From Prorocentrum cordatum (taxonomy: Eukaryota; Sar; Dinophyceae; Prorocentrales; Prorocentraceae), in assembly GCA_963575745.1 (NCBI GenBank), contig CAUYUJ010010413.1, positions 114,501-178,500 on the forward strand: 64,000 nucleotides of DNA. Direction: 5' to 3'. The translations under genes were made by a program, and so were the position numbers. How positions within the stretch are numbered: the stretch's first letter is position 1; every line of letters starts with the position of its first letter. Positions 1 to 11,440 of the stretch are shown here, piece by piece. The notes under the pieces are model-generated. The model worked only from the letters and a program-made list of their open reading frames with translations. It did not search any database and was not told where the DNA came from.

Positions 1-82
1 GATTTCTCGGCGGGGGGGTCTGTTTGAATCTGGTATGATTTCCCCACGAATTTACGAACCGCATACTTGCATGTGCTAAGAC

Positions 83-115
<33 letters not shown>

Positions 116-1116
116 TATCTATATATATATATATATAGACATACACCTATATAACGGCGTAGGGCGGGCGGGGGTCAAATTTCGAGGTCCCTAACCCTCG
201 TGGGGACTCCGAGGCCCCTGCGGCAGCCCAGATGGCATCTCGAAGCTTACGCGGGGAAGGTCGTTGCGGGTAGGGCCGGGGCCCCAGATGGCGCGAGCGA
301 CCCCGCACAAAGTGATCACAGCAGGGCCGCACCAGATCTTTTACAGCGTGGCGCCGTAGCCGGCGCGAAGAAGCCCCGAACTCGGCCCGACTGCTCGATC
401 GACCGATTGGTCCTCCATGGGGGGCAAGCAGCGCCCACCGCCCCCACCCGACACGCCTCCCGAGCCCGGCCACCCCCGCCCACGCAGACGAAGGGAGGAG
501 TAGCCTGGGAGGGTGGAGGGGCATCCCTTCTCCCTCTCCTCCTCCTCCTCCTCCTCCTCCTCCTCCTCCTCCTCCTTCTCAATCTCCTCCTCCTCCTCCT
601 CCTCCTCCTCCTCATCCGTCTCCTCCTCCTCCTCTCTTCCTTCTCCTCCTCTCCATCTCCTCCTCCTCCATCTCCTCCTCCTCCTCTCCCTCCTCCTCCT
701 CCTCCTCCTCCTCCTCGTCCATCTCCTCCTCCTCCTCCTCTTCCTCCTCCTCGTCCTCTTCCTCCTCCTCCTCCTCCTCCTCCTCCTCGTCCTCTTCCTC
801 CTCCTCCTTCTTCCCCGCCTCCTCCTCCTGACGTTTCTGACGTTTCGGCCAACAGGAACGATGTTCGCAGGCGGCATCGAATTTCGCATCGAATTGCGTC
901 GATCGGAAGATCGACGACGGCGGCGGCGGCGCACGGAGCCTCCTCGTAGGAGGTCCTGTCCTGCCTCCGCTGAGCGGCGCACGGAGCCTCCCTGAAGAGG
1001 GTCCTGTCCTGCCTCTCTGATGGCGGGAGGCGCGCGCTCGCAGACAAGGTCGCATGTTGGGCGGCAACAAAACATCCCACCCATGACCGTACCCGACCTT
1101 CCTCCGCAGTTGAGCC
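1..1116. repeat. Non-coding flank with (AT)n and (CTC)n microsatellites
   Basis: An alternating AT run lies at about 81-138 and a long (CTC/TCC)n tract at about 525-830. Long open frames across the tract translate to poly-Leu, poly-Ser or poly-Pro and are composition artefacts. At 925-1010 a short sequence ending in GGTCCTGTCCTGCCTC is tandemly repeated (about 949-965 and 1000-1015). I see no gene here. Confidence 0.8.
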
Positions 1117-3240
1117 TCATCCGACAACATCTCGACCGAATTCTCCCCACGTGTGTGCAGCACTGTGCGCATCCAGTGGGGTACAGATACTAGCTACATC
1201 CTCCTCCACGTCCTGTGGGCAATTGTGAGGATCGAAAAAGGCCCCTGCTCCAGCACAACACTGGTGGATATGTGAGGCATGGAAAGCACACAGCCTGTCT
1301 GGGTATTGCTTCGCAGGAGCTGTCCTGAATGTGCCATCTCGGGCACGTCCAATCAACACGCTGTGGCTGCTTGGAGAGTGTGTGCATCTACCGTGCCTGG
1401 GAAGCTGCTGCAACAGAGTCTTCACTGACGGCATATTGACAACCAACAGACATGTGGGCTTCACTGACTCAGCTCCACATTCACACTGATCAGCCCAAAC
1501 GAGCTCTGTATCTACGCCTGGGTGCTGCAAGCGAATCAGGTGAGCTGCTTCCTCCACGTACCAGGAGACTGGTAATAGCTGATCGGAAGGGGTCGCAGGG
1601 TGCTCGATCACTGCTGCAGCACCGGTGGCGGTCGCAACATATGCAAACAAGATGGAGGCACGATAAAGATCACTAGCACATTCCAACTGGGCCCACTCTT
1701 TTCCTTTGAGCTGAGGTATGCCCCAAAGCGAGCAAAGTGAGCGCAGCTGCCGCGGCCCCCCGTCTCCTTCATTCAAACGATTGGTTCTGGCGGAGCTCCA
1801 CATCTCACATGGGTGGCCAGCGGTCACAGCAAGCACTCTGCCAGCGTAGCAGAGGTCCGCTAGCTTGTCGATGGCAGCGGTATTCTTCAAATCCCCAAGA
1901 GCCCCGTCGTGCACGACGTCGACCGACAACATCCATACCGCTGCCTTCGAGTGTAGTGTGTGTTGTTCAAAATGGCTTTGCAAATCTCCTTGGCGTCTCT
2001 GGCCGCTGAAGAGATGCAGCACGTACTTGACCCTATTGCTTGAAGCAGGCAGGGGGATCGGAGCGGCACCAAAAAACTGCACGGCTTGCACAGATACTGG
2101 TTCTGGAAACTGCTCTGGCGAAACATACTGCGCAACTAGCTCTCGTGCTGGCGGGGGAAAGGCTGGCCCATAGACTGGATAAACTGGCACCTCGGCTTTG
2201 GCATAGTATAGACCTCTGGCCTTGAGACGCTGGGTCTGAGCCTGCTCCGCGCTAGCTTCTTTTTCTTTTTCGTCGACATCCACCGGTGAAGTCTGTGAAA
2301 CCCGGCCGGCCAAGCGCCTGCTGCTTCCCCTTCTCAAGTGCTTGAGCAAACGTGCGCGCGTAGTGAATCATTGCAGGCATACATGGCAAGTCCCGCCCCG
2401 AGCATGCCTAGCTGCTGGATATTGCTCTTGATGGTCCCTGACCCGATGGAGTCGCCATTAGATCCCAGTACTGCCCCACAGTCCTTGCACGGGTGCCCAA
2501 TTTCCTGGGGAGGGCGTGGTGCAGTAGGTGGTGGCTTGACACCGCTCGCAGCACATGCATCGAACATCCTCCTCCTCCACCTGGACAACCTCAACTGATC
2601 CCTACTCCAGCGGGTGTAAGTGGTGACAGTCTTTCGGACCATGCAGGCCCACTCTTTGGGGGCTTCTCGGACAATTCCAAACCACCTCCCAACGGGGGCC
2701 CCTTCGTTACTGCCGTCGTGGCCAACGTGGGCCTCAAGCCACTCAAGGTCACCACGCACCATAGCACACCAACCATCCTCGTTGTCCCAAGTGGCGTCAA
2801 GAAGGACTCGCAGCTCAGGGGGGGCCTTAGGGAGAGCACGAGACAGGTGACGGAGGCGAAGAATACGGAGCACAATCTCGACGTCAACTTGCTGTGCCTC
2901 CAACAGCACGTCGTCCGTGTGCCTGCGCGCACCGTCATGCTTAGCCCTCCAGGCTGCCTCACCGGTGGCTTCTCGGTAAGGCTTCAGAAGCTCAGTCCTG
3001 AGTTGTTCGGTATCCTTGGCCCCCATTGGTCCCAAAACGCCACCGCGGAACAAAATCTTGGTGGCGCACAGGGGGTAGCAAAACTTCAACTTGGTCTCAG
3101 TTTCAACCCCGCGCATGATGAAGACCGTTCGTTTCAGCGGTCCGAGGCCCTCGTTCTGGGATATTGCTCGGGCATGTATCTTTGGGCCTTGCAAATCCTC
3201 TACATGGAGTGCGCTTCCTAAATGCTTGTGCATGCTACAT
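1117..3240 (-). pseudogene. Frameshifted protein with a C5-methyltransferase-like Rossmann domain
   Basis: Two overlapping minus-strand frames (about 3240-2334 and 2349-1117) read as one protein broken by a single frameshift near 2340. The second frame has a SAM-methyltransferase-like series: LHLFSGQRRQGDL (motif I-like), a following acidic strand LSVDVVHDGALGDL, AGHPCEMWSSAR (motif IV-like, with the Pro-Cys pair that carries the nucleophile in C5-cytosine methyltransferases) and VIEHPA (motif VI-like). The first frame is charged and ends in a Cys-rich patch (CKDCGAVLG). From memory, similar sequences are common in dinoflagellate repeat-associated polyproteins, so this is probably a retroelement remnant. 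Its 5' end is cut off near 3235, where a LINE on the other strand begins. Catalytic activity is not implied. Alternative: a splice junction rather than a frameshift near 2340. Confidence 0.5.
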
Positions 3241-6200
3241 GTTTCAACAGAAACACTTCGCGGGGAAGCGCTTCGCTGGTGCCTCTCCAAGCACATCGCC
3301 TCCAAGGACTCCGCGCTCGGCATCCTCGGCGGCGACGTGAATTTCGTGGCCGACGAGAAGGATCGGATCAATGTGACTCGCGCGCTTCCTTCCGGGGCCC
3401 GCGACTCCCGTGGAGAGGCCCGCTGGGACGCTCTGGTTGCGTTGCCGCGCGGGCTCCGTGAACTCCATCAGCCCAACGTGACGCATGCGTCGCCCAACGC
3501 ACGCTCCCGATTCGACAGGCTGCATTGCAATCAGGAGCACACGCTCTATCTGGACGACAACATGTCGCGCGCTGCCCTCCAGTGGTGCCCCGAGGAGCTA
3601 TCCCGCCACAGGGCAATCAGTTTCCGCCGCGCGCGGCCGTGCCGCGATGCGGAGTTCTTGCAGCCGCTCGCCGACCACATCGTCGACCACCCCGATTGGC
3701 CGTCAAAAGGTGGCTTTAGCTTTTGGGGAGCGGCTCGACTGGGCACCTGATGCATCTGCTCTGAAAAAGGTCCCGCTGCTCAAGGAGGCTATGCGGCCTG
3801 CGGCCGCCCACTTAGATAGGCCCGCGCACATGGTCGCAGGTGCGTTGACCACGGAGGACCGGCTGGGCACGACGATGCGATTCTTGAGGGCTTCGGAGCG
3901 GCAGTCCCAGGGCACGATCAGTGCTTGCATCTCCTGCTACCCCGCCCCGGGCGCGGCTCAGACTTGTCCGTCAGCACGCGCTCGACCTGGCGCGTGACCA
4001 CGCGCCCGAAGAGCTCAACCAGATGCACGGCGAGTTAGCGGACCTACCACCAGAGCTGGCCGCGCAGCGCCGCCAGTGGGTCCATCGACTGATCCACCGC
4101 CTCGCTCCAGGCCGCAGCTGCGCGACCTTCGCGGTCTTGGACCAGCAGGGCCACGCGACCGCCGACCCATCGGCGATGGCTTCCACCCTGCGGGACCATT
4201 GGTCGAAGGTCTTCGCGGCCCAAGACACCGACGCCGACTCGCGCGCGCGCTGGTTGCGCGAGGAGGCGGAGCACGCCCCGCCAGAAGAGGCGAGGCACCG
4301 GCCCTTCGCCAAGTCTTCCCGGGAGCATTTCAAGAAAGCCCTCCACCTCAAAGAGTGGCGCCCCGGGCCCAGAAGGCATTGCATTCCGGGCGTGGCGCAA
4401 GCTTGGCGATTTAGGGGCCGACGTCCTTTACGAGGCTTTCTGCGCCCTCACCGCCGACGCTACGCTGGAGACGCTTGACAGGGACTGGCGCGCCTTCAAC
4501 GCGAGCCTCCTGGTCTGCCTGCCAAAGAAGCCCTCCGGCGAGACAGAGGACGGCATCCTGGCTCACGAAGCGCCCAGCACCAGGCCGCTCAACATCACAA
4601 AAGCTGACAACCGGCTTATCTGCAGCGCTGTCCGGCTCTGCATTGAACCGCAGATTGCCCCGGGGATAGCGGGCGAGCAGCGGGGCTTCATCAACCGGCG
4701 CTCGATGCTCGCCAACGTCGTTAACGTGGAGGCCGCGATGTTAGAGCACGAATTTGCTTCGCCAGCGGCCGCCGCGGTGTTCTTCGATTTCGAGGCCGCC
4801 TTCCCGAGCGTCTCGCACAACTTGTTGCGCGATGTCCTCGCAGCTTAAAGGGTGGCCGCCTTGGATGCGCACGTTCGTGGCTGGATTATATTGGAACAAT
4901 ACCTGCAATATCTCTTTGGGCGGCCATCGGCACGACGGGTTCACGCTTTCTTCTGGGGTTCGCCAAAGCTGCCCCCTCCCTCCGCTTCTCTTCGCGGTTG
5001 TCTCGGACGTTCTCTTTCGGCGTATACTGCGACCGGCTCCGCTTGTCACGCTTCGGGCACGCGCGGGCGACGTCGCCGTCGTGCTCCCGAACGCACTCAC
5101 CGTGGCCGGCATCCTGGAGCGCATTTTCACCGAGTACCGCGCCATTTCCGGTTTGCGGCTGCACCGCGGGAAGACAGCGCGGGCCCCCCTCGCGCTTCAA
5201 GACGAGATCGACGTTCGGAACGACCTCCACCGACAGGTACGCCTCTGGAGCGACTTTGCCATCCAACGGCGCGCCACCGACCTTGGATTTTGCATGCGAC
5301 CGGGCAGGGGAAATCGATCCTGGGCGAAGGCGGTCGCCAAGTTTCAGGAGCGGGCCCAGCTGTGGCAGCAAGTCGGACGCGACCCTTTCAACGCCATTCT
5401 CGCTTACAGGATCTACATCGCACCCGTCCTCTGCTTCCTCGCGCAGCTATTGAACCTTCCAAGCGATTGGGATGACATCGAGCGTAAGGTGTGCAGAACG
5501 CTCTTCAGGGGCCCCAGGGTATGGACCTCCCCGTGCATGCTCCGCAACCTCTGGCTGCTGGGCTTCCCGGCTGAGCTACCTAACTTGCTCGACATCGCTA
5601 CTGCCGCGAAGCGCCGGGTGGTCAGGTGGGAGAACGAAGGCCAGGGCGGCTTAGACATCGCGCGTCGCCACTGGGAGCTGGAACGCATTGACGGCGACAG
5701 CTCATTTATACATCGCTTGGCTAGCTGGCGCGCGTGGCTAGACACCGACGTTCTTACGAACCTGACGCGCGCGCACCAGACTGCAGCAGGCAGCCCGGAA
5801 CAGGTCCCTCACTGTCTGCGCCCTGCTCCCTGGGAACTCGCCTCGCGACGTGGGCCGGAAGGACTGGCAGAAGACGGTCGTCTTCCACCGTGGGGCCGAT
5901 GAGCGGGACTTGATTTATCGTGAGCTCCGCCGGCACATGGACCATTTCCCCCTCCTCCTCCTCCCTGGACGCCGAGTTGATCGCGCAGTCAGGCCCCTGC
6001 GCGGTATTGCCCAAGATGTCCCTCCCAGCGTATGGTTTGCCACGTTCCGCGCGCTGTGCAACGGCTGGGTCACCAGTAGTCGTTTCGGAGATACCGGCGC
6101 CTGCATTTTCGGATGCGGTCACCACCAGGATTCCCTGCGACATTGCGCGACGTGCCCGGTATCGTTGGACTTCGCCAAGCGGAAGTTTGGTCTCCGACGG

Positions 6201-6430
6201 GCCACGCCCACCGACCGCCTCGACGCCTTCCTGGCGCTCCAAGCCCCGCACAGTCAGCACGCGGCCGCAGAGCTCGCGAAGCGAGCGTTACTCCTCTACG
6301 CCGCCCACTCGGCAAGTTGTGCCAGACGTCATGGGGGCGCCGCCGACGCAGTAGAAACACTCGATCAATGCGTGCGCGAGGCGGCCGCCGGTCACCATCG
6401 CCTCCGTCGAGTACTGCTGCCACGTGGGCC
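3226..6430 (+). pseudogene. Degraded non-LTR retrotransposon (endonuclease and reverse transcriptase)
   Basis: The coding signal moves between plus-strand frames, so this is a broken LINE. In order: the C-terminal half of an APE-type endonuclease (ILGGDVNF near 3322, SRFDRL near 3510, SRHRAIS near 3610); a linker; reverse-transcriptase fingers (PLNITKADNRLICSAV near 4590, GEQRGFINRRSM near 4675); motif A VFFDFEAAF near 4777; a frame break near 4845; motif B SGVRQSCPLPPLLF near 4960; a ruined motif C (AGDV where YADD is expected) near 5070; thumb and connection; and a C-terminal Cys/His cluster CIFGCGHHQDSLRHCATC near 6100-6165. The endonuclease N-terminus is missing, so the copy is 5'-truncated. 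The lost YADD and frame breaks make it inactive. Confidence 0.8.
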
Positions 6431-7484
6431 CGGTAGCGCGCGGTCCCCGCAGTTTCAGTTTCCGCTGGCGACCCCGGTCCGACCAAAGTTTTTTCCGTCC
6501 GTAAGACTTCTCACGGCCAGAAAAAACCCCAGAGCGATGCGTTTCACTCCGAGCCCGTTTTCGACTTCGCGCAGGCGTGAGGGCGTCTGCCCTGGACTCG
6601 GCCGGAGTCGAAACTGTGCTCGAGTTTTCGCCCCCCGAGGGTGGACGCCGCCGTGTCGCCCTAGTCGGGGGTGCCAGCCCGTCGAAGTATTCCAGGGCTG
6701 AGCCGAAGCCGCTCGCAGTATACAGCTCTATGCGGAGCGTTTCTCCTCCCCTGTGTCCTCCCCCCCGTCTTTCCTCCCTCCTTTCTAGGTGGAGCGGCCA
6801 ATCCAGCCGTGGATTGCCAATGGATGTCACGATGAGGCCACGCACCGAGTCCGTGACAGGAGACTCGCGGTGCGAAGGCCCAGCCGGCTATGTCCCGGCC
6901 GAGTGGCCGATAGTTTGCGTGCGCGGCAGTTCCTCCTCCTCCACCTTGCTCTTTTCCCTCCTCTTCTGTCGGCGTCGTTGGTCTTGTCCTCCTGTTTCTT
7001 CCTCTTGTGGATTGTGGCCGTTTTTTTCTTCCCCCAGCTATGGCTGGGCAGCCATAAGGGCTGCAAAAGGGGTATCATTTGACCTAAGACGTTATTGCGC
7101 GTTTGAGTCTGGCCGCCGTCTGTGACAGCGGATGACCTTCACGGGTGTTATGTGGTGCGTAGCTCCTCGCTGGCTATACGGTTTATATAGTACCGTGAGT
7201 TGTGAATGCATTGTTTGTCCGTCGAGGCCGTTCAATACGGGTCTGTCCAACAACAGCTTGGCAGGCCAGGGGCTGATACGTTGTTGGGCTAATTCGCATC
7301 TTTCGCCTTCTGGTTTCACTTGTCTCCTTCTCCTCCTCCTCGACCGCTCGCCCGGGCAATAATTGTCACAGGTAGCTGTTTTTGTTTGCGTCTGTTTGTC
7401 CAGGGGGGCAGGATTTGTTGGTTCGAGGCCGGCGCCTACAATTAGCAGCAACGTAATCGTGGCATGGCCCGTTCCCGTCTTCCC
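6431..7484. other. LINE 3' flank and intergenic DNA, no gene seen
   Basis: Frames are short and have no recognisable motif. The stretch probably includes the 3' untranslated remnant of the LINE before it. A short pyrimidine tract lies near 7325-7345. Confidence 0.6.
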
Positions 7485-8720
7485 TCACTTGCGTTTCGGC
7501 AACGTTCGCAGGACAGGCATGCGACGGACTTTCAGTACATTGCCAGCACGCTTGGCGAGGCGAGTTGCGTACATGATCGCGGTCCGCTCCAAAAAAACAT
7601 ATATCTCAACAGAAACACCATATCTACGAATCTTCAAGTACCCATCCCCTTTCGCAAACCACTCCTGCTTGGCAGCCTTGGAACCCTCCCCGTATATACC
7701 CACAAAGAGCCTAGTTTTATTTGTTTGGGGGCTCCAGAAATTGAGTTGCATCCCGCGTGATGCAGTGGCCTCGCGGAGGACTGTACAAAGACGGCAGGTG
7801 GCAGCGCGAAGAGATTCATTATCTCTCCAGCAGGCAAGCGCTGTTAAATCATCGGCGTACGTGGCATCTGTGATCGCCCTGTGTTCTTTGTCCTGCTCGC
7901 CTGCAAACGGTCCCGAGACTTCGGGGAACTCGATGGCTAGGTTGGCTGCCTTCATCCTGACGTGGCTCTCTTCAAGTATTGGGGAAAAGGGAACAGGAAA
8001 CGTTGAAAACCAGATCTCCCATGTTGCTTCAAGGGCGGGTTCCCATGAGAGTTCTGGCGATTTTCTCGCCCCCTCGGACCGCAAACCAAATGTCCTGGTG
8101 AATGTCCTGGAGAACAGCGATCAAATTGTGGTCCTTCGTACACTTCTCCAGTATGCCTGGCTCGCTGGTGAGTTTATCCATGACTGGCTGGAAAGCAAGA
8201 GGTATATCGACTGAGTCAATGATGCAATCTCAGCCTTCATACCTAACAAGTCCTTCTAGCACTAACTCGCGAACAACTTTGTAAAACACAGCTTTCAATT
8301 CGGTAAACACAACCAGGAAACTATGCTTTGGGGCCCTGGCCAACTTCATCGGGGTATGGACCATGTGTGAGGCCATGTCAGTCCCTTTCCCCTGGATGCC
8401 ACCACATTGGGAAGTACGCAAAATATACTTGACGACCGTAGAGAGTCTGGTCCTGAGAAATCAGTGATGGCATTTCGCTATAGTCCTCATGAGCAGAATC
8501 TGTCACTAGCCTGAGGTGAGTGCAGGCTTCCCGTTCAATTTGTACAGATCAAAAGCAACCCCTCTTTTGAATGCTGCAGGCTCGTGCGCATGCAAGGTGG
8601 CTTTCACCAGAATCGGGTGAATGTGCCTTGCCATCTCCTGAGGGGCGCATCGCAGCACTTCGTTGAAAATCCTGTCGGGCCCAGCCGCCTTGCCGGTGTC
8701 AAGTCCTCCTCCTCCGCCTC
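7485..8720 (-). pseudogene. Second degraded LINE reverse transcriptase, minus strand
   Basis: Three minus-strand fragments in 5' to 3' order give a reverse-transcriptase palm. Near 8700-8510 is TGKAAGPDRIFNEVLRCAP followed by KRGVAFDLYKLNGK (fingers). Near 8300-8235 is LVVFTELKAVFYKV (motif A with its Asp changed to Glu). Near 7900 is ATYADDLTALACW (motif C with YADD intact), followed by SLRAATCRLCTVLREATASRG. The frames are separated by shifts and stops, and part of the reading frame is replaced by a (CTC)n-rich stretch beyond 8700. It is a different copy from the plus-strand LINE because its YADD is retained. No endonuclease domain is visible. Confidence 0.7.
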
Positions 8721-10039
8721 CCCCTCCTCCTCCTCCCCCTCCTCCTCCTCCTCTGCCTCCTCCTCCTCCTCCTCCGCCTCCTCCGCCTCCTCCGCCTCCT
8801 CCTCCTGCCGCTGCCGCTGCCGGCCGCCGCCGCCAGCCGAGTTGGGCCCGAGTCCTGCTCGCGGGGCGCCCGGGGGCCTTCCGCGCGCCAGGGCGGGCGC
8901 CCGCGGGCCCAGGGCGCGGACCTCCCGGGGGGGGCCCCAGTGGGCCCGGGATGAAGGACGGCGCCGACCACCACGCAGTCGGGGTGGCCAGCCTTCTTCT
9001 TCCTCCACCTCTCGGCACGAACGAAATGGGTACGGAAAGAATGGGTACAATGCCCAACAGCAGTTCCTGTTCATTCTGAACAGGACTCGCTGTCCGCGCC
9101 GCCGCGGCCTGTGTCCGTTGGAGACAGAAGGCCGCCTGCCCAACAGCGGCCGCTGTTGGTTTGGAACAACATTTGTTGTTGGGCATTGTGCCCATTTTTT
9201 CCGTACCTGTGTCGGGCGTCCAAAACCTCGTCTTCTTCGCCCTCCCTTCTCCTTGGTGGCTGGGGTACCGTGTTCACATGTTCAGTGGCAGCGCGACCTG
9301 ATCACAGCACCGGCAGATGCGTGAGAGAGGTGTCCGTGGGGCTGCGGAATGCAAGCACGCAGTCGGGGAGACCATCCTCCCTCGGGGGCTGCCCCTGGCC
9401 CAAGGTGTCCCCAGCTTTTTGGCGCCGTTCTGGAATCCCCTGGGGCCATCTGAGCCTCGTAATGGGAAAGAAGGAAGGAAGCAACACACCAGCTGGAGCT
9501 GGAGGCCTCGCAAAGTTCCGCGCAACTGGTGCAGCTTAAGAGTGACCACGCTGTCGCCGCCTCAGTCCCCCTGGGCGGGGTATCATGGAGACCACCTGGG
9601 CCTCCCCGGAAATTTGCGGGACACCTCGGGCCAAGGACACCCCTGCCAGAGCCCCACTGCTGATCGAGGATCGAGGATTGGGGTTCGACGATCGACGGGG
9701 CCGTCGGCGACCGACCCATGGCGAGAAGCCAGTCCGACAATGTCGGGGGTTTGGGTCCCGGGGCGGACGAAAGGTAAGGGCTGTATACTAGCCGGCCGCT
9801 CTGCGGTTGATCGGGAGTTTCTGTATATAGAAGAACGTGCGTGCGCTTGTTGGCGAGGGTGAGGACGAGGTTCCTCCTCCTCCTCCTCCTCCTCCTCCTC
9901 CTCCTCCTCCTCCTCCTCCATCCTTCTCTTGCCTCCGTCTGTCCTCCTCCGCCCCACAGCTCCATCATCTTCTCCTCCTCCTCCTCCTCCTCCTCCTCCT
10001 CCTCCTCCTCCTCCTCCTCCTCCTCCTCATTCTTCCTCT
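8721..10039. repeat. Microsatellite-rich intergenic DNA with a fold-back sequence
   Basis: (CTC/TCC)n tracts at about 8700-8810, 9870-9920 and 9970-10030 produce spurious poly-Ser, poly-Pro and poly-Glu frames. A fold-back lies at 9029-9062 and 9174-9207. The stretch at about 9280-9830 has no recognisable coding signal. Confidence 0.7.
9029..9207. repeat. Fold-back inverted repeat, 34-bp arms
   Basis: The arm at 9029-9062 (starts GGTACGGAAAGAATGG) pairs with 9174-9207, which ends CATTTTTTCCGTACC on the plus strand, with a few mismatches. The loop is about 110 bp. This could be a small fold-back or MITE-like insertion. No target duplication was identified. Confidence 0.55.
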
Positions 10040-11084
10040 GGGCACCTCCCCCGGGGCGCGGATCCACCGGATCTGACCGGATCTGTGCGGAAACGGTGCC
10101 GGAGGCCGCTCTGGGCTCCTCTGGGCACCTCCCCCGGGGCCGGTTTTGTGAGGATGTCTCAAGCGAGGGCGCCGGTTTGGGATTCGTCGGCGGATCCAGC
10201 GGATCCAGCGGATCTGTCCGGAAACGGTGCCGGAGGCCGCTCTGGGCTCCTCTGGGCACCTCCCCCGGGGCCGGTTTTGTGAGGATGTCTCAAGCGAGGG
10301 CGCCGGTTTGGGATTCGTCGGCGGATCCACCGGATCGGATGTCCGGAAACGGTGCCGGAGGCCGCTCTGGGCTCCTCTGGGCACCTCCCCCGGGGCCGGT
10401 TTTGTGAGGATGTCTCGGACCCGGAAACGGTGCCGGAGGCCGCTCTGGGCTCCTCTGGGCACCTCCCCCGGGGCCGGTTTTGTGAGGATGTCTCAAGCGA
10501 GGGCGCCGGTTTGGGATTCGTCACCGGATCCAGCGGATCCGTCCGGAAACGGTGCCGGAGGCCGCTCTGGGCTCCTCTGGGCACCTCCCCCGGGGCCGGT
10601 TTTGTGAGGATGTCTCAAGCGAGGGCGCCGGTTTTGCGAGGATGATCTGAAGCCGGAGGGAGGGCCGGTTTGGGATTCGTCACCGGATCCAGCGGATCCG
10701 TCCGGAAACGGTGCCGGAGGCCGCTCTGGGCTCCTCTGGGCACCCCCCCGGGGCCGGTTTTGTGAGGATGTCTCAAGCGAGGGCGCCGGTTTGGGATTCG
10801 TCAGCGGATCCAGCGGATCCGTCCGGAAACGGTGCCGGAGGCCGCTCTGGGCTCCTCTGGGCACCTCCCCCGGGGCCCGTTTTGTGAGGATGTCTCAGCG
10901 AGGGCGCCGGTTTGGGATTCGTCACCGGATCCAGCGGATTCCGGCGGAAACGGTGCCGGAGGCCGCTCTGGGCTCCTCTGGGCACCTCCCCCGGGGCCGG
11001 TTTTGCGAGGATGTCTCAAGCGAGGGCGCCAGCGGATCCAGCGGATCCGTCCGGAAACGGTGCCGGAGGCCGCTCTGGGCTCCT
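10040..11084. repeat. Satellite array, about 120-bp monomers
   Basis: Nine monomers can be counted by the landmark GGAAACGGTGCCGGAGG (about 10088, 10222, 10347, 10423, 10545, 10704, 10824, 10947 and 11053). Most also carry CTCCTCTGGGCACCTCC, GGCCGGTTTTGTGAGGATG and GGGCGCCGGTTTGGGATTC. Spacing varies because some monomers are truncated. The array stops at the TCCT (11081-11084) before the inverted-repeat element. The same satellite in the same orientation resumes at 63917. Confidence 0.9.
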
Positions 11085-11133
11085 CTGGGCTGGTCTTAGT
11101 GGTATCGAAGGTATCGTCTTGCCTGCCTGCACG
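11085..11133 (+). repeat. Left terminal inverted repeat
   Basis: A 49-bp perfect inverted match to 63868-63916. It is preceded by TCCT at 11081-11084 and followed by a short (GTC)n run and a degenerate continuation of the repeat up to about 11180. Confidence 0.85.
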
Positions 11134-11440
11134 GTTCGTCGTCGTCGTCGTCGTCGCCACTCCTCGCACGCTTCGTCGTGGCCCCGTAGCCTGAACCGTG
11201 GTTGCGCGCGTATACCGCCACGCCCATGTCGGCACACCCCTCACACGTCATCATGTATCCTTTTCAACGCAACGTTGCTCATCAACTTGTGCATTATCTT
11301 ATCAGATTTTTTATCATCATCAAGCGCTGCGCAAGTTAACGATTTCATCCACCTCGCCATCGCCAGCGACAGCGAGCACGCGTGTGCAACTACGCAAACG
11401 TTGTTGCCACGTCATACGCGTACATTGCAACATGATCGAC
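11134..11440. other. Left subterminal region, no gene seen
   Basis: A (GTC)n run is followed by a comparatively AT-rich stretch (about 11255-11420). The duplicated unit begins inside it, at 11192. No coding signal was found. Confidence 0.6.

Noticed and set aside
316-1172. Long Gly-, Arg-, Glu-, Leu- or Ser-rich frames
   Set aside because: Produced by the (CTC)n tract; similar frames at 8600-9140, 9840-10080, 59800-60000 and 63000-63900 were dropped for the same reason.
10040-11084. CRISPR-like array
   Set aside because: Monomers are contiguous and variable in length with no unique spacers of constant size; this is a eukaryotic satellite.
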